Positions 1 through 6,659 of a stretch of 53,189 bases of DNA are shown one piece after another (positions within the stretch are counted from its first letter, which is position 1; the number at the start of each line of letters is the position of its first letter). The stretch comes from DASUGM01 sp036274055 (GTDB lineage: Bacteria > Acidobacteriota > Vicinamibacteria > Vicinamibacterales > SCN-69-37). The stretch spans positions 1-53,189 of the forward strand of contig DASUGM010000333.1 of the NCBI GenBank assembly GCA_036274055.1, read 5' to 3'. Made by a program: the position numbers and the translations under genes. Under the pieces are notes generated by a model. That model was not told where the DNA came from, made no database searches, and worked only from the letters and a program-made list of their open reading frames with translations.

Positions 1-1809
1 TGGTACGATCTCGCCCACCAGCTCACACGCTGCGCCTATCACGAGCGCCTCGAGGAATGGACCCGCATCGTCGAGATCTGTGACGACGCCGATCCAGAAC
101 TGGCGCGACGACAGTACAAAGCGGTTCGCACCGCGCTCCTCTGCGCAAAGGCGCGGGCCCTGGCCCATCTGGGACTGCACGCCAAGGCCGAACAGGCGCT
201 CGCCACCGCCATCCGCGCCTGCCCGCGCGGCGCCGTCGACCCGCTCATCGTCCTCGAAGCCACCAAGGGCGTCTGCGGCAGCCTCAAGGGCAACGCCGCA
301 ACGAGCACGACGCATTTCGATCGCGCGCTCGCCGCCTGCCGGGCCATCGGCCATCGCTACCACGAACAATGGATCGACCGCGCCCGCGCCAGGCTGGCGC
401 GCGCCGCGCGCGACACCGTGGCCGTCGGCCGCCGCGATCTCGACGTCACCGACGCGGCGCTGCTGATGACCGACGTCGCCGCGATCCTTGGCGCCGGACA
501 CTCGATCGACTTGTTGTCGCAGCGGATGGCCGCGATTCTCGAAAGCACGACGATCGGAGAACGCGTCGTCATCGACAACGAATCCGGTTGTGAATACGTG
601 GCTGAACCGGCGTCGACCTGGGAGGCCGACGAGCACGGCACCTTCTGCATCCGCCTGCGCGGCTCGGATCGGCGCGTCGCCATCCGCGTCCATGGCGTCC
701 AGACCATCGACGAGATTTCTCTCCTGAAGAGCGTCGCCGACCTCGTCCAGGCCGCGGTCAATCGCACCGCCGACACTGAAACCGAGGACGAAGACCAGAA
801 CTTGTGGCCGCGTGCCTCAGTCGCCAACGGCGACGACACCATCTTCCGGTCGCCCCAGATGGTCGAGTTCCTGAAGATCGCGGCGCGGCTGGCGGCGACC
901 GAACTGCCGATCCTGATCACCGGGGAAACCGGGACCGGCAAGGAAATCATCGCCCGGTTGATCCACGCCTACAGCCGCGGCGCGCGAGGACCGTTCGTCC
1001 CGTTCAACTGCTCCGCGATTCCCAAGGACCTCGTCGAGAGCCAGCTCTTCGGACACAAGCGCGGCGCCTTTACCGGCGCGCTCGAGTCATTCCCCGGCGT
1101 CGTTCGCGCCGCCGAACGCGGCACCCTGTTCCTCGACGAACTGGGCGACCTCGAGTTGATGACGCAGCCGAAACTGCTGCGGTTCCTCGAAAGTGGCGAG
1201 GTTCATCCCGTCGGCGACGTCCGCTCGTATCGCGTCGACGTCCGGGTCGTCGCCGCCACCAACGCCAACCTGGATCTGCTCGTCGAACAAGGCCGGTTCC
1301 GCCGCGACCTGTATTACCGCGTCGGCGTCGCCCGACTCGCGCTGCCGACGCTGCGGGAGCGCAAGGACGAAATCCCCGCGTTCGCGTCGCTGTTTCTCTC
1401 GCGCTTTTCGCGGGAGTGCCGTCGCACCGGCGTGCGCCTGGGCGACGACTTCATCGCCGCGCTGCTTCTCTATGACTGGCCAGGCAACATTCGCCAGCTC
1501 GCGAATGAGATTCGACGCGCGGTGGCGATGGCTGCCGACGGCCAAACCCTCCACAGCACCGACCTCGGCGCCGACATCGTCGAGCGCTGGAACGCACGGC
1601 CGACGTCAATCCGCGTGCCGGACACGCAAGGCGTCTTCATCCGCCTCGATCAGGACCTGGCCCGGGCAACCGGTGAACTCGAGCAGCGCTTCATCGAGCA
1701 CGCCATGACCAGCGCCGGCGGGCGTGTCGCCGACGCGGCGCACCTGCTCGGACTGTCGAGAAAAGGCCTGTTTCTCAAGCGGCGGCGGCGGGGATTGCTG
1801 CCGCACTAG
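1..1809 (+). CDS. Sigma-54-dependent transcriptional activator (5' truncated) with N-terminal TPR-like region
   Basis: The frame is open from base 1, so the N-terminus lies outside the window; 602 residues are visible. About the first 130 residues are Ala/Leu-rich helices resembling TPRs, followed by a region of unclear fold. The AAA+ domain starts near residue 280. It has Walker A GETGTGKE (about 308-315), the sigma-54 contact loop GAFTGA (about 355-360) and Walker B LFLDELGD. The C-terminus is a Fis-type helix-turn-helix (GGRVADAAHLLGLSRKGLF). Known of the family: such proteins bind upstream enhancers and hydrolyse ATP to open sigma-54 promoters. No receiver or FHA domain is visible; the TPR-like part may sense a partner. 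Two sigma-54-like promoters lie downstream (1939 and 9719) and are candidate targets by inference. An internal GTG at 418 exists, but the upstream reading looks coding, so it is unlikely to be the start. Confidence 0.93.
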   Translation, partial: WYDLAHQLTRCAYHERLEEWTRIVEICDDADPELARRQYKAVRTALLCAKARALAHLGLHAKAEQALATAIRACPRGAVDPLIVLEATKGVCGSLKGNAATSTTHFDRALAACRAIGHRYHEQWIDRARARLARAARDTVAVGRRDLDVTDAALLMTDVAAILGAGHSIDLLSQRMAAILESTTIGERVVIDNESGCEYVAEPASTWEADEHGTFCIRLRGSDRRVAIRVHGVQTIDEISLLKSVADLVQAAVNRTADTETEDEDQNLWPRASVANGDDTIFRSPQMVEFLKIAARLAATELPILITGETGTGKEIIARLIHAYSRGARGPFVPFNCSAIPKDLVESQLFGHKRGAFTGALESFPGVVRAAERGTLFLDELGDLELMTQPKLLRFLESGEVHPVGDVRSYRVDVRVVAATNANLDLLVEQGRFRRDLYYRVGVARLALPTLRERKDEIPAFASLFLSRFSRECRRTGVRLGDDFIAALLLYDWPGNIRQLANEIRRAVAMAADGQTLHSTDLGADIVERWNARPTSIRVPDTQGVFIRLDQDLARATGELEQRFIEHAMTSAGGRVADAAHLLGLSRKGLFLKRRRRGLLPH

Positions 1810-1938
1810 AGAAAGCCGGGGTCGAGACTACCCGTCGCCGGTGTCCGCGGGTTACCAAACGGGCACCGCCGTACCCATGTTTCGAGTGCAAATTCGTCCG
1901 GCTGCGCAGCACTGCACGCCATTTCTAGCCCGTTTTGC

Positions 1939-1954
1939 TGGCACCCGCCTTGCT
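1939..1954 (+). promoter_or_regulatory. Predicted sigma-54 (-24/-12) promoter of the GNAT gene
   Basis: TGGCACCCGCCTTGCT matches the sigma-54 consensus TGGCACG-N4-TTGCW at 11 of 12 defined positions, with GG at 1940-1941 and GC at 1952-1953 separated by exactly 10 bases. Transcription would start near 1965, giving a leader of about 60 nt before the start codon at 2026. It lies in the 216-bp gap directly after a sigma-54 activator gene. The rest of that gap shows no convincing gene or repeat. Confidence 0.72.
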
Positions 1955-2025
1955 CCTTGTCAGCGCCGTGACAAGAACGCAAGCGCCGAGCGGATCGACG
2001 GGACTCTAACCACCCAACGGCCTAC

Positions 2026-2583
2026 ATGATGCTCACTCGCGAGACCGATCGTCTGTTCCTGCGCCCCCCGATCGCGGAGGACATGGACCCGTGGATCGAA
2101 ATCCATGAGGACCCCGATGTGCTGCGCTACTTGATCAGCGCGACGCCGTCGGTCGGCCGTGTCGGCGCATGGCGCATGATCGCGATGATGATCGGCCACT
2201 GGCACATCCGCGGCTACGGACAGTGGACCGTGATCGAGAAGGCGACGAATCAGATCATCGGCCGCGTCGGACTCTGGTATCCCGAAGGCTGGCCCGATCT
2301 CGAGGTCGGTTGGGTGATTCGGAAGTCGCGCTGGGGGCTGGGATTCGCGACCGAAGCCGCGCGCGAAGCCATCGACGTCGCGTTCGATCACGTCGGCGCC
2401 GAGCACGTCATCAGCGTCATCCGCCCGGACAACATCCAGTCGATTCGAGTCGCCGAAAAACTCGGCGAGACGAAAGAGCGCTCGATGATGACCGACGGCG
2501 TCACGAGCGATATTTACGGCATTTTCCGCCCGCCGGAGTATCGGCCGCGCCGTAACAGTTACGCCGGCGTGGCCGAGCGCTAG
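2026..2583 (+). CDS. GNAT-family N-acetyltransferase (RimJ/RimL-like)
   Basis: 185 residues, normal length for a single-domain GNAT. The N-terminus ETDRLFLRPPIAEDMDPW is typical of RimJ/RimL-type acetyltransferases, and the acetyl-CoA pyrophosphate loop is visible as SRWGLGFATEAAREAI around residues 105-120, followed by the conserved region VISVIRPDNIQSIRVAEKLG. The family transfers acetyl from acetyl-CoA to amino groups of proteins or small molecules; the substrate cannot be read from sequence. It stands alone behind the sigma-54-like promoter at 1939, which suggests conditional expression. Two adjacent ATG codons (2026, 2029) could each start it; no strong Shine-Dalgarno distinguishes them. 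Confidence 0.9.
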   Translation: MMLTRETDRLFLRPPIAEDMDPWIEIHEDPDVLRYLISATPSVGRVGAWRMIAMMIGHWHIRGYGQWTVIEKATNQIIGRVGLWYPEGWPDLEVGWVIRKSRWGLGFATEAAREAIDVAFDHVGAEHVISVIRPDNIQSIRVAEKLGETKERSMMTDGVTSDIYGIFRPPEYRPRRNSYAGVAER

Positions 2584-2600
2584 TCTTCAGTCGCGGCAGA

Positions 2601-2846
2601 TCACTCCCAGCCCTTGCTGAGCGCTTCCGTTTTCCAGGTGTCAGCGGTGGCGAACACGTCTGCCTGCGTCTTGCAGACCTGTGAGCGCGAAAACGACGAC
2701 CCCGCCGACAGCCTGAGCTCCCAGCCCAGCGCGTGCGTCGACACCGCGCAGCGCATCGTCAGGTCGCCGCGTTTGAGGGTCCACATGTCGCCGATCGGCT
2801 TAGGCCCCTTGTAGAAATCGTAGCGAACGAGATCCGCGCGTTCCAT
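2601..2846 (-). CDS. Small protein of unknown function
   Basis: 81 residues, ATG start, lying 14 bp after the dipeptidase stop on the same strand and so probably co-transcribed with it. It has two cysteines (in LTMRCAVSTHALGW and SQVCKTQAD) but no signal peptide or membrane segment. It is rich in Trp/Lys/Arg and ends KTEALSKGWE. I do not recognise the family. A short beta-rich ligand-binding protein is possible but unsupported. The reading frame uses the same GC-rich codons as its neighbours, which favours a real gene. Confidence 0.62.
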   Translation of the reverse strand: MERADLVRYDFYKGPKPIGDMWTLKRGDLTMRCAVSTHALGWELRLSAGSSFSRSQVCKTQADVFATADTWKTEALSKGWE

Positions 2847-2860
2847 TCACCCACTCACGC

Positions 2861-4381
2861 CTACTTGGCGCCGGCCTGAATTCTGGCCGCCACTTTTTCG
2901 ACGTCGCTCCAGACGCGAAGCAGATTCCCACTCCAGATCTTCGCAATCTGTTCTTCCGTGTAGCCACGTCGCACCAATTCGAGTGTCACGTTGAAGGTCT
3001 CGTCGGCGCCGTTCCAGCCGTCGACACCGCCGCCGCCGTCGAAGTCGGACGAGATGCCGACGTGATCGATGCCAATCAGCTTGACGATGTAGTCAATGTG
3101 GTTGACGAAGTCCTTGACGGTCGCGCGCGCCGCCTGCGGATACTTCTGGTCGATCGCCGCCATCCGCGCGTCGAACTGCGCGCGGCGATCGGCCGGCAGG
3201 GCCAGCAGGGCGGCATCGGCGCCACGCCCGCCGCCCCGACCACCGCGGCCGCCCGCGTTCGCGGCCACTGCGGCGCCGGCTTGCGTCGCGGTCATGCCCT
3301 GCGCCGGCGGCGCGCCGGCGGCTGGAGGCGCGCCAGCGCCGCGGCCGCCGGCTGCGCCGCGGCCGCCGCCACCACCGCCCGCGCCGCGACCTCCGCCGGG
3401 AGCCGCCTGTTCCGGCAGCCCGAATTCCTTACGCAGCGCGTTGATCTCTTCGCCGCGCGCAGGCGGCACCGCATCACACTTGACGTAGCTGGCGAAGGCC
3501 ACCGCCTGAATCACGCCACCCGATTTCTTCAGCGCCTGCAGCATTTCGTCGTCCATGTTGCGGCTGTGGTTACAGAGCGCGCGGGCGCCGGAGTGCGACG
3601 CGATGATCGGCGCCTGCGAGAGCGCGGCCGCCTGCATCATCGATCCCTTCGAGGGATGCGAGACGTCGACCATGATGCCCCACCGATTCATCTCGGCAAT
3701 CACCTGCTTGCCCAGGTCGCTGAGGCCGTTGCCGTGCGCCCACTGATTGTTGGCCTCGCCGGTGTTGGAATCCGATAGTTGGCTGTGACCGTTGTGAGCG
3801 AGCGACATGTAGCGCGCGCCGCGCTGCCAGAACTCGCGGACGCGATTGAGATCGCGGCCGATTGGATAGCCGTTTTCCACGCCAATGACGGCGACCTTCC
3901 GGCCGCTCGCCGCAATGCGGCGGACGTCGGCCGACGTCAGCGCCAATCCAATCTGCTCCGGCGCGAGCACTTTGGTCAGGCGATGGATCGCTTCGAATTT
4001 GTCGTAGGCCTGCTGATAGGCGCGCTGAAAACCGGCGGGCTCGAAGGCATCAGGGCCGCTGTCCTGCCCGACGTAGACGATCATGAACGACACGTCGAGA
4101 CCGCCGGATTTCATCTTCGGCAAGTTCACCTGGTTGCCGAGATCCTGAGTGTAGTTGCGCGACCATTCGAAATTAGACGCGCTGATGTCGTTGTGCGTAT
4201 CGAGGGTGATGACGCGATCGTGAATCGCGCGCGCACGCGCGATCAGCGCGGCGTCGCCCGCCGGCGCCGGCGGCGCGCCGGCACGCCCGGCCTGGCCGGT
4301 CTGACCGGCGAGCGGCGCGACGAACGCGACGCCGAGCAGCGTCAACAGCGCGAGCAACCGAGGAGATGTAAGCGATCGCAT
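2861..4381 (-). CDS. Membrane dipeptidase, peptidase family M19, secreted
   Basis: 506 residues from the ATG at 4381, which gives a clean signal peptide (MRSLTSPRLLALLTLLGVAF, cleavage near residue 27). Binuclear zinc ligands are all present: H63 and D65 (DTHND), E169 (GVENG), H242 (VDVSHPS) and H263 (ASHSGAR). Their spacing nearly matches that recalled for human renal dipeptidase (H20/D22/E125/H198/H219). GISSDFDGG near 443-450 supplies the base aspartate. Family members hydrolyse dipeptides and some beta-lactams. It is longer than usual because of a Gly/Arg/Ala/Pro-rich insert at about residues 328-388, where no family fold is expected. A reading frame extending to 4702 is an artefact of overlap with the upstream gene. 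Confidence 0.93.
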   Translation of the reverse strand: MRSLTSPRLLALLTLLGVAFVAPLAGQTGQAGRAGAPPAPAGDAALIARARAIHDRVITLDTHNDISASNFEWSRNYTQDLGNQVNLPKMKSGGLDVSFMIVYVGQDSGPDAFEPAGFQRAYQQAYDKFEAIHRLTKVLAPEQIGLALTSADVRRIAASGRKVAVIGVENGYPIGRDLNRVREFWQRGARYMSLAHNGHSQLSDSNTGEANNQWAHGNGLSDLGKQVIAEMNRWGIMVDVSHPSKGSMMQAAALSQAPIIASHSGARALCNHSRNMDDEMLQALKKSGGVIQAVAFASYVKCDAVPPARGEEINALRKEFGLPEQAAPGGGRGAGGGGGGRGAAGGRGAGAPPAAGAPPAQGMTATQAGAAVAANAGGRGGRGGGRGADAALLALPADRRAQFDARMAAIDQKYPQAARATVKDFVNHIDYIVKLIGIDHVGISSDFDGGGGVDGWNGADETFNVTLELVRRGYTEEQIAKIWSGNLLRVWSDVEKVAARIQAGAK

Positions 4382-4383
4382 GG

Positions 4384-4401
4384 GGCCCTCCGGCGAGGGC
4401 C
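4384..4401 (-). promoter_or_regulatory. Stem-loop covering the dipeptidase ribosome binding site
   Basis: GGCCCTC at 4384-4390 pairs with GAGGGCC at 4395-4401 around a 4-nt loop. On the minus strand the 3' arm contains GGAGGG, the likely Shine-Dalgarno, three bases before the dipeptidase ATG. The hairpin could terminate the upstream gene or restrict translation of the dipeptidase. Regulation is inference. Confidence 0.4.
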
Positions 4402-4406
4402 ACATC

Positions 4407-5291
4407 TTACAATGCCGGGCCCTGGCGCTCGATCGGCACGTCCAGCGGCTGGTCGAGGCGGATCCGCAGGACGGTGCCGGCCGGCAGATCGACGTCAGAG
4501 CCCTCGGTCGCGGCAATCGTGCCGCCGCCGCCGATGACGACGCCGAGCATCGCGCCCTTGCCGCCGCCGATGATGCCCCCGATGATCGCGCCAACGACGG
4601 CTCCCGCCCCAATGCGCGTCGCGTCGTCCTTGATTTTCGGGTCGAGCGCCTGCGTGACCGATGCCCGGAGTCGCAGCGCGCGGTTGCCGATCCTGATTTC
4701 ATCGAACGACAGCGTCAGGCTGCCCTTGCGATCGATCTTGCCGGCGGAGCGGACCGAGCTCACGAATCCGCGGACCACCGATCCGGCGGGCACGACGATG
4801 TCCCGGCCCTGGGCGTAGTCGAGAATCGTCGTGCCCTCGAACCGCTGCTCGACCTTGGTGATGCCCGAATTCAACGACGTCTGCAGCTTGATGTCGAACT
4901 CGGTGCCGACTGACACGGAGACCATGGTCGGCGCCGACTTGTCGTCGGGGACCGGCGCCGCTGAGACTTTCTGTCCTTGTGCCTTGATGCGGAGTGTTTC
5001 GAGGCGATCGCGCAGCGCCGCGTACTCCTCGCGCGTCACCGCGCCGTCTTTGCGGAGCTTCACATTCAGGTAGACAATCTCGTCTTTCGCCTCGGAGACC
5101 GCTTTGTCGACCTCGGCGGCGAGCGTCGGATCGGTCTTCCTCAGCGAATCGTTCAATTTCTCGATTTCGGCGGCAGTCGTGTTGAGCCGCGAAAGGTCGC
5201 TGACCGTGACCGGGGCCTGAGCCTGGGCGGCCAGTGGCGCGACCAGCGTCAGGGCGAGCGAGCAGAACAGGGCGAGGCGAACAGTGCGCAT
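4407..5291 (-). CDS. Secreted glycine-zipper protein with a TrbI/VirB10-like C-terminal half
   Basis: 294 residues from the ATG at 5291, chosen because it has a signal peptide (MRTVRLALFCSLALTLVAPLAAQAQA) and a GAGAGG ribosome site upstream. Residues 27-110 are helical and Lys/Glu-rich, possibly coiled coil. The second half (TEFDIKLQTSLNSG..., VVPAGSVVRGFVSSV, LTLSFDEIRIGNRALRL) resembles the beta-rich domain of VirB10/TrbI proteins. It contains a glycine zipper, AVVGAIIGGIIGGGKGAMLG, then DLPAGTVLRIRLDQPLDVP. A role in the periplasm or outer membrane is likely. There are no other secretion genes nearby, so it is not evidence of a type IV system. Function unknown. Confidence 0.78.
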   Translation of the reverse strand: MRTVRLALFCSLALTLVAPLAAQAQAPVTVSDLSRLNTTAAEIEKLNDSLRKTDPTLAAEVDKAVSEAKDEIVYLNVKLRKDGAVTREEYAALRDRLETLRIKAQGQKVSAAPVPDDKSAPTMVSVSVGTEFDIKLQTSLNSGITKVEQRFEGTTILDYAQGRDIVVPAGSVVRGFVSSVRSAGKIDRKGSLTLSFDEIRIGNRALRLRASVTQALDPKIKDDATRIGAGAVVGAIIGGIIGGGKGAMLGVVIGGGGTIAATEGSDVDLPAGTVLRIRLDQPLDVPIERQGPAL

Positions 5292-5399
5292 GGGAACCTC
5301 TCGGCAGCCGGTACGTGAATTCAAGACGCGACCCCATTTTATCGGACTCTGGAGAGGACACTTCGGCCGGGGGCGTGACGTCTGTATGATCGTGGATTG

Positions 5400-6638
5400 A
5401 TGTCCCTGCCCATCCGGCTTCACCGCACCGTCCCCGTGAAGGTCGGCGCCGTCCAGGTCGGCGGCGGCGCGCCGGTCGTCGTCCAGAGCATGACGATGAC
5501 CGACACCGCCGACGCGAAAGCGACAGCGCTGCAGTGCATCGAGCTGGCCGAGGCCGGGTCCGAAATGGTCCGGATCACCGTCAATCTACCCGAGGCCGCG
5601 GCGGCGGTGCCGGAAATCAAACAGCGCATGCTCGATGCGGGCTGCACCGCGCCGCTGATCGGCGACTTTCACTACAACGGCCACCTGCTTCTGACCCGCT
5701 ACCCCGATGCGGCGCGGGCGCTCGATAAGTACCGCATCAATCCGGGCAACGTCGGCACCGGGAAACGGCGCGACGAGCAGTTCGCGACGATCTGCAAAGT
5801 CGCGGTGGACAATCAGCGCCCGGTGCGCATCGGCGTCAACGGCGGCTCCCTGAATCAAGAGCTGGTGATGGCAAAGATGCAGGAGAACACCGACCGCGGG
5901 CTCGGCCACTCATCCGAAGAGATCATCAACGAGTGCATGGTGCTGTCGGCGCTGCAATCGACCGATCTCGCGCTCGAGTGCGGACTGACCAGGAACCAGA
6001 TCATCATCTCGTGCAAGGTCTCGCGGCCGCGCGATCTGATCGCGGTCTACCGGAATCTGGCCAAGCGGACCGATCAGCCGCTGCATCTCGGGCTGACCGA
6101 GGCCGGCATGGGCGTGAAGGGGATCGCGTGGTCGGCGTCGGCGCTGTCGATCCTCCTGAACGAAGGGATCGGCGACACCATCCGGGTCTCGCTGACGCCA
6201 CGGCCTGGCGGCGACCGCCGCGAGGAAGTTTACGCAGCCTGCGAAATCCTGCAGGCGCTCGGACTGCGGACGTTCTCGCCGTCGATCACGGCCTGCCCTG
6301 GCTGCGGGCGCACAACGTCGTCCACCTTCCAGGAACTCGCCGAACGCGTCCAGGCCTACGTGCGGACGATGATGCCGACGTGGAAAGTCACGCGGCCGGG
6401 GGTCGAGACGATGTCGGTCGCGGTGATGGGCTGTGTCGTCAACGGACCGGGCGAGTCCAAAGCCGCGAACATCGGCATCTCGCTGCCGGGCACCGGCGAA
6501 TCCCCCAATTGCCCGGTGTTTATCGACGGACAGCACGCGATGACGCTGCGCGGCAATTACGACGAGCTGGCGGCGCAATTCCAGCAGCTGATCGACGACT
6601 ACGTCGACCGTAAATATCCGCACGCCGTAGCACGCTAA
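5400..6638 (+). CDS. ispG: 4-hydroxy-3-methylbut-2-en-1-yl diphosphate synthase (IspG/GcpE)
   Basis: 412 residues. This enzyme of the MEP isoprenoid pathway converts MEcPP to HMBPP with a [4Fe-4S] cluster and reductant. The cluster ligands are visible: C299 and C302 (ACPGCGRT), C345 (GCVVNGPGE) and E352, with the C-to-E spacing of 7 expected from E. coli IspG. The N-terminal TIM-barrel part has VVVQSMTMTDTADA, VRITVNLPE and RINPGNVG. The ATG at 5400 is preferred to the TTG at 5397. The gene is divergent from the glycine-zipper gene. A TATGAT box at 5385-5390 would put the transcript start almost on the ATG. The S9 peptidase gene begins 21 bp downstream. Confidence 0.97.
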   Translation: MSLPIRLHRTVPVKVGAVQVGGGAPVVVQSMTMTDTADAKATALQCIELAEAGSEMVRITVNLPEAAAAVPEIKQRMLDAGCTAPLIGDFHYNGHLLLTRYPDAARALDKYRINPGNVGTGKRRDEQFATICKVAVDNQRPVRIGVNGGSLNQELVMAKMQENTDRGLGHSSEEIINECMVLSALQSTDLALECGLTRNQIIISCKVSRPRDLIAVYRNLAKRTDQPLHLGLTEAGMGVKGIAWSASALSILLNEGIGDTIRVSLTPRPGGDRREEVYAACEILQALGLRTFSPSITACPGCGRTTSSTFQELAERVQAYVRTMMPTWKVTRPGVETMSVAVMGCVVNGPGESKAANIGISLPGTGESPNCPVFIDGQHAMTLRGNYDELAAQFQQLIDDYVDRKYPHAVAR

Positions 6639-6659
6639 ACGCGCTACATTCTTCGCACT

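Noticed and set aside
2861..4702. A 613-residue dipeptidase starting at 4702
   Set aside because: The first 107 codons lie in the neighbouring glycine-zipper gene and are Arg/Ser-rich shadow sequence; the signal peptide begins at 4381.
4407..5291. Part of a type IV secretion or conjugation system because of VirB10-like sequence
   Set aside because: No other VirB/Trb gene is present and the similarity covers only a common beta-rich domain.
5385..5402. Leaderless transcript for ispG from the TATGAT box
   Set aside because: No -35 element and the box is common by chance; only weak evidence, so not listed as a promoter.
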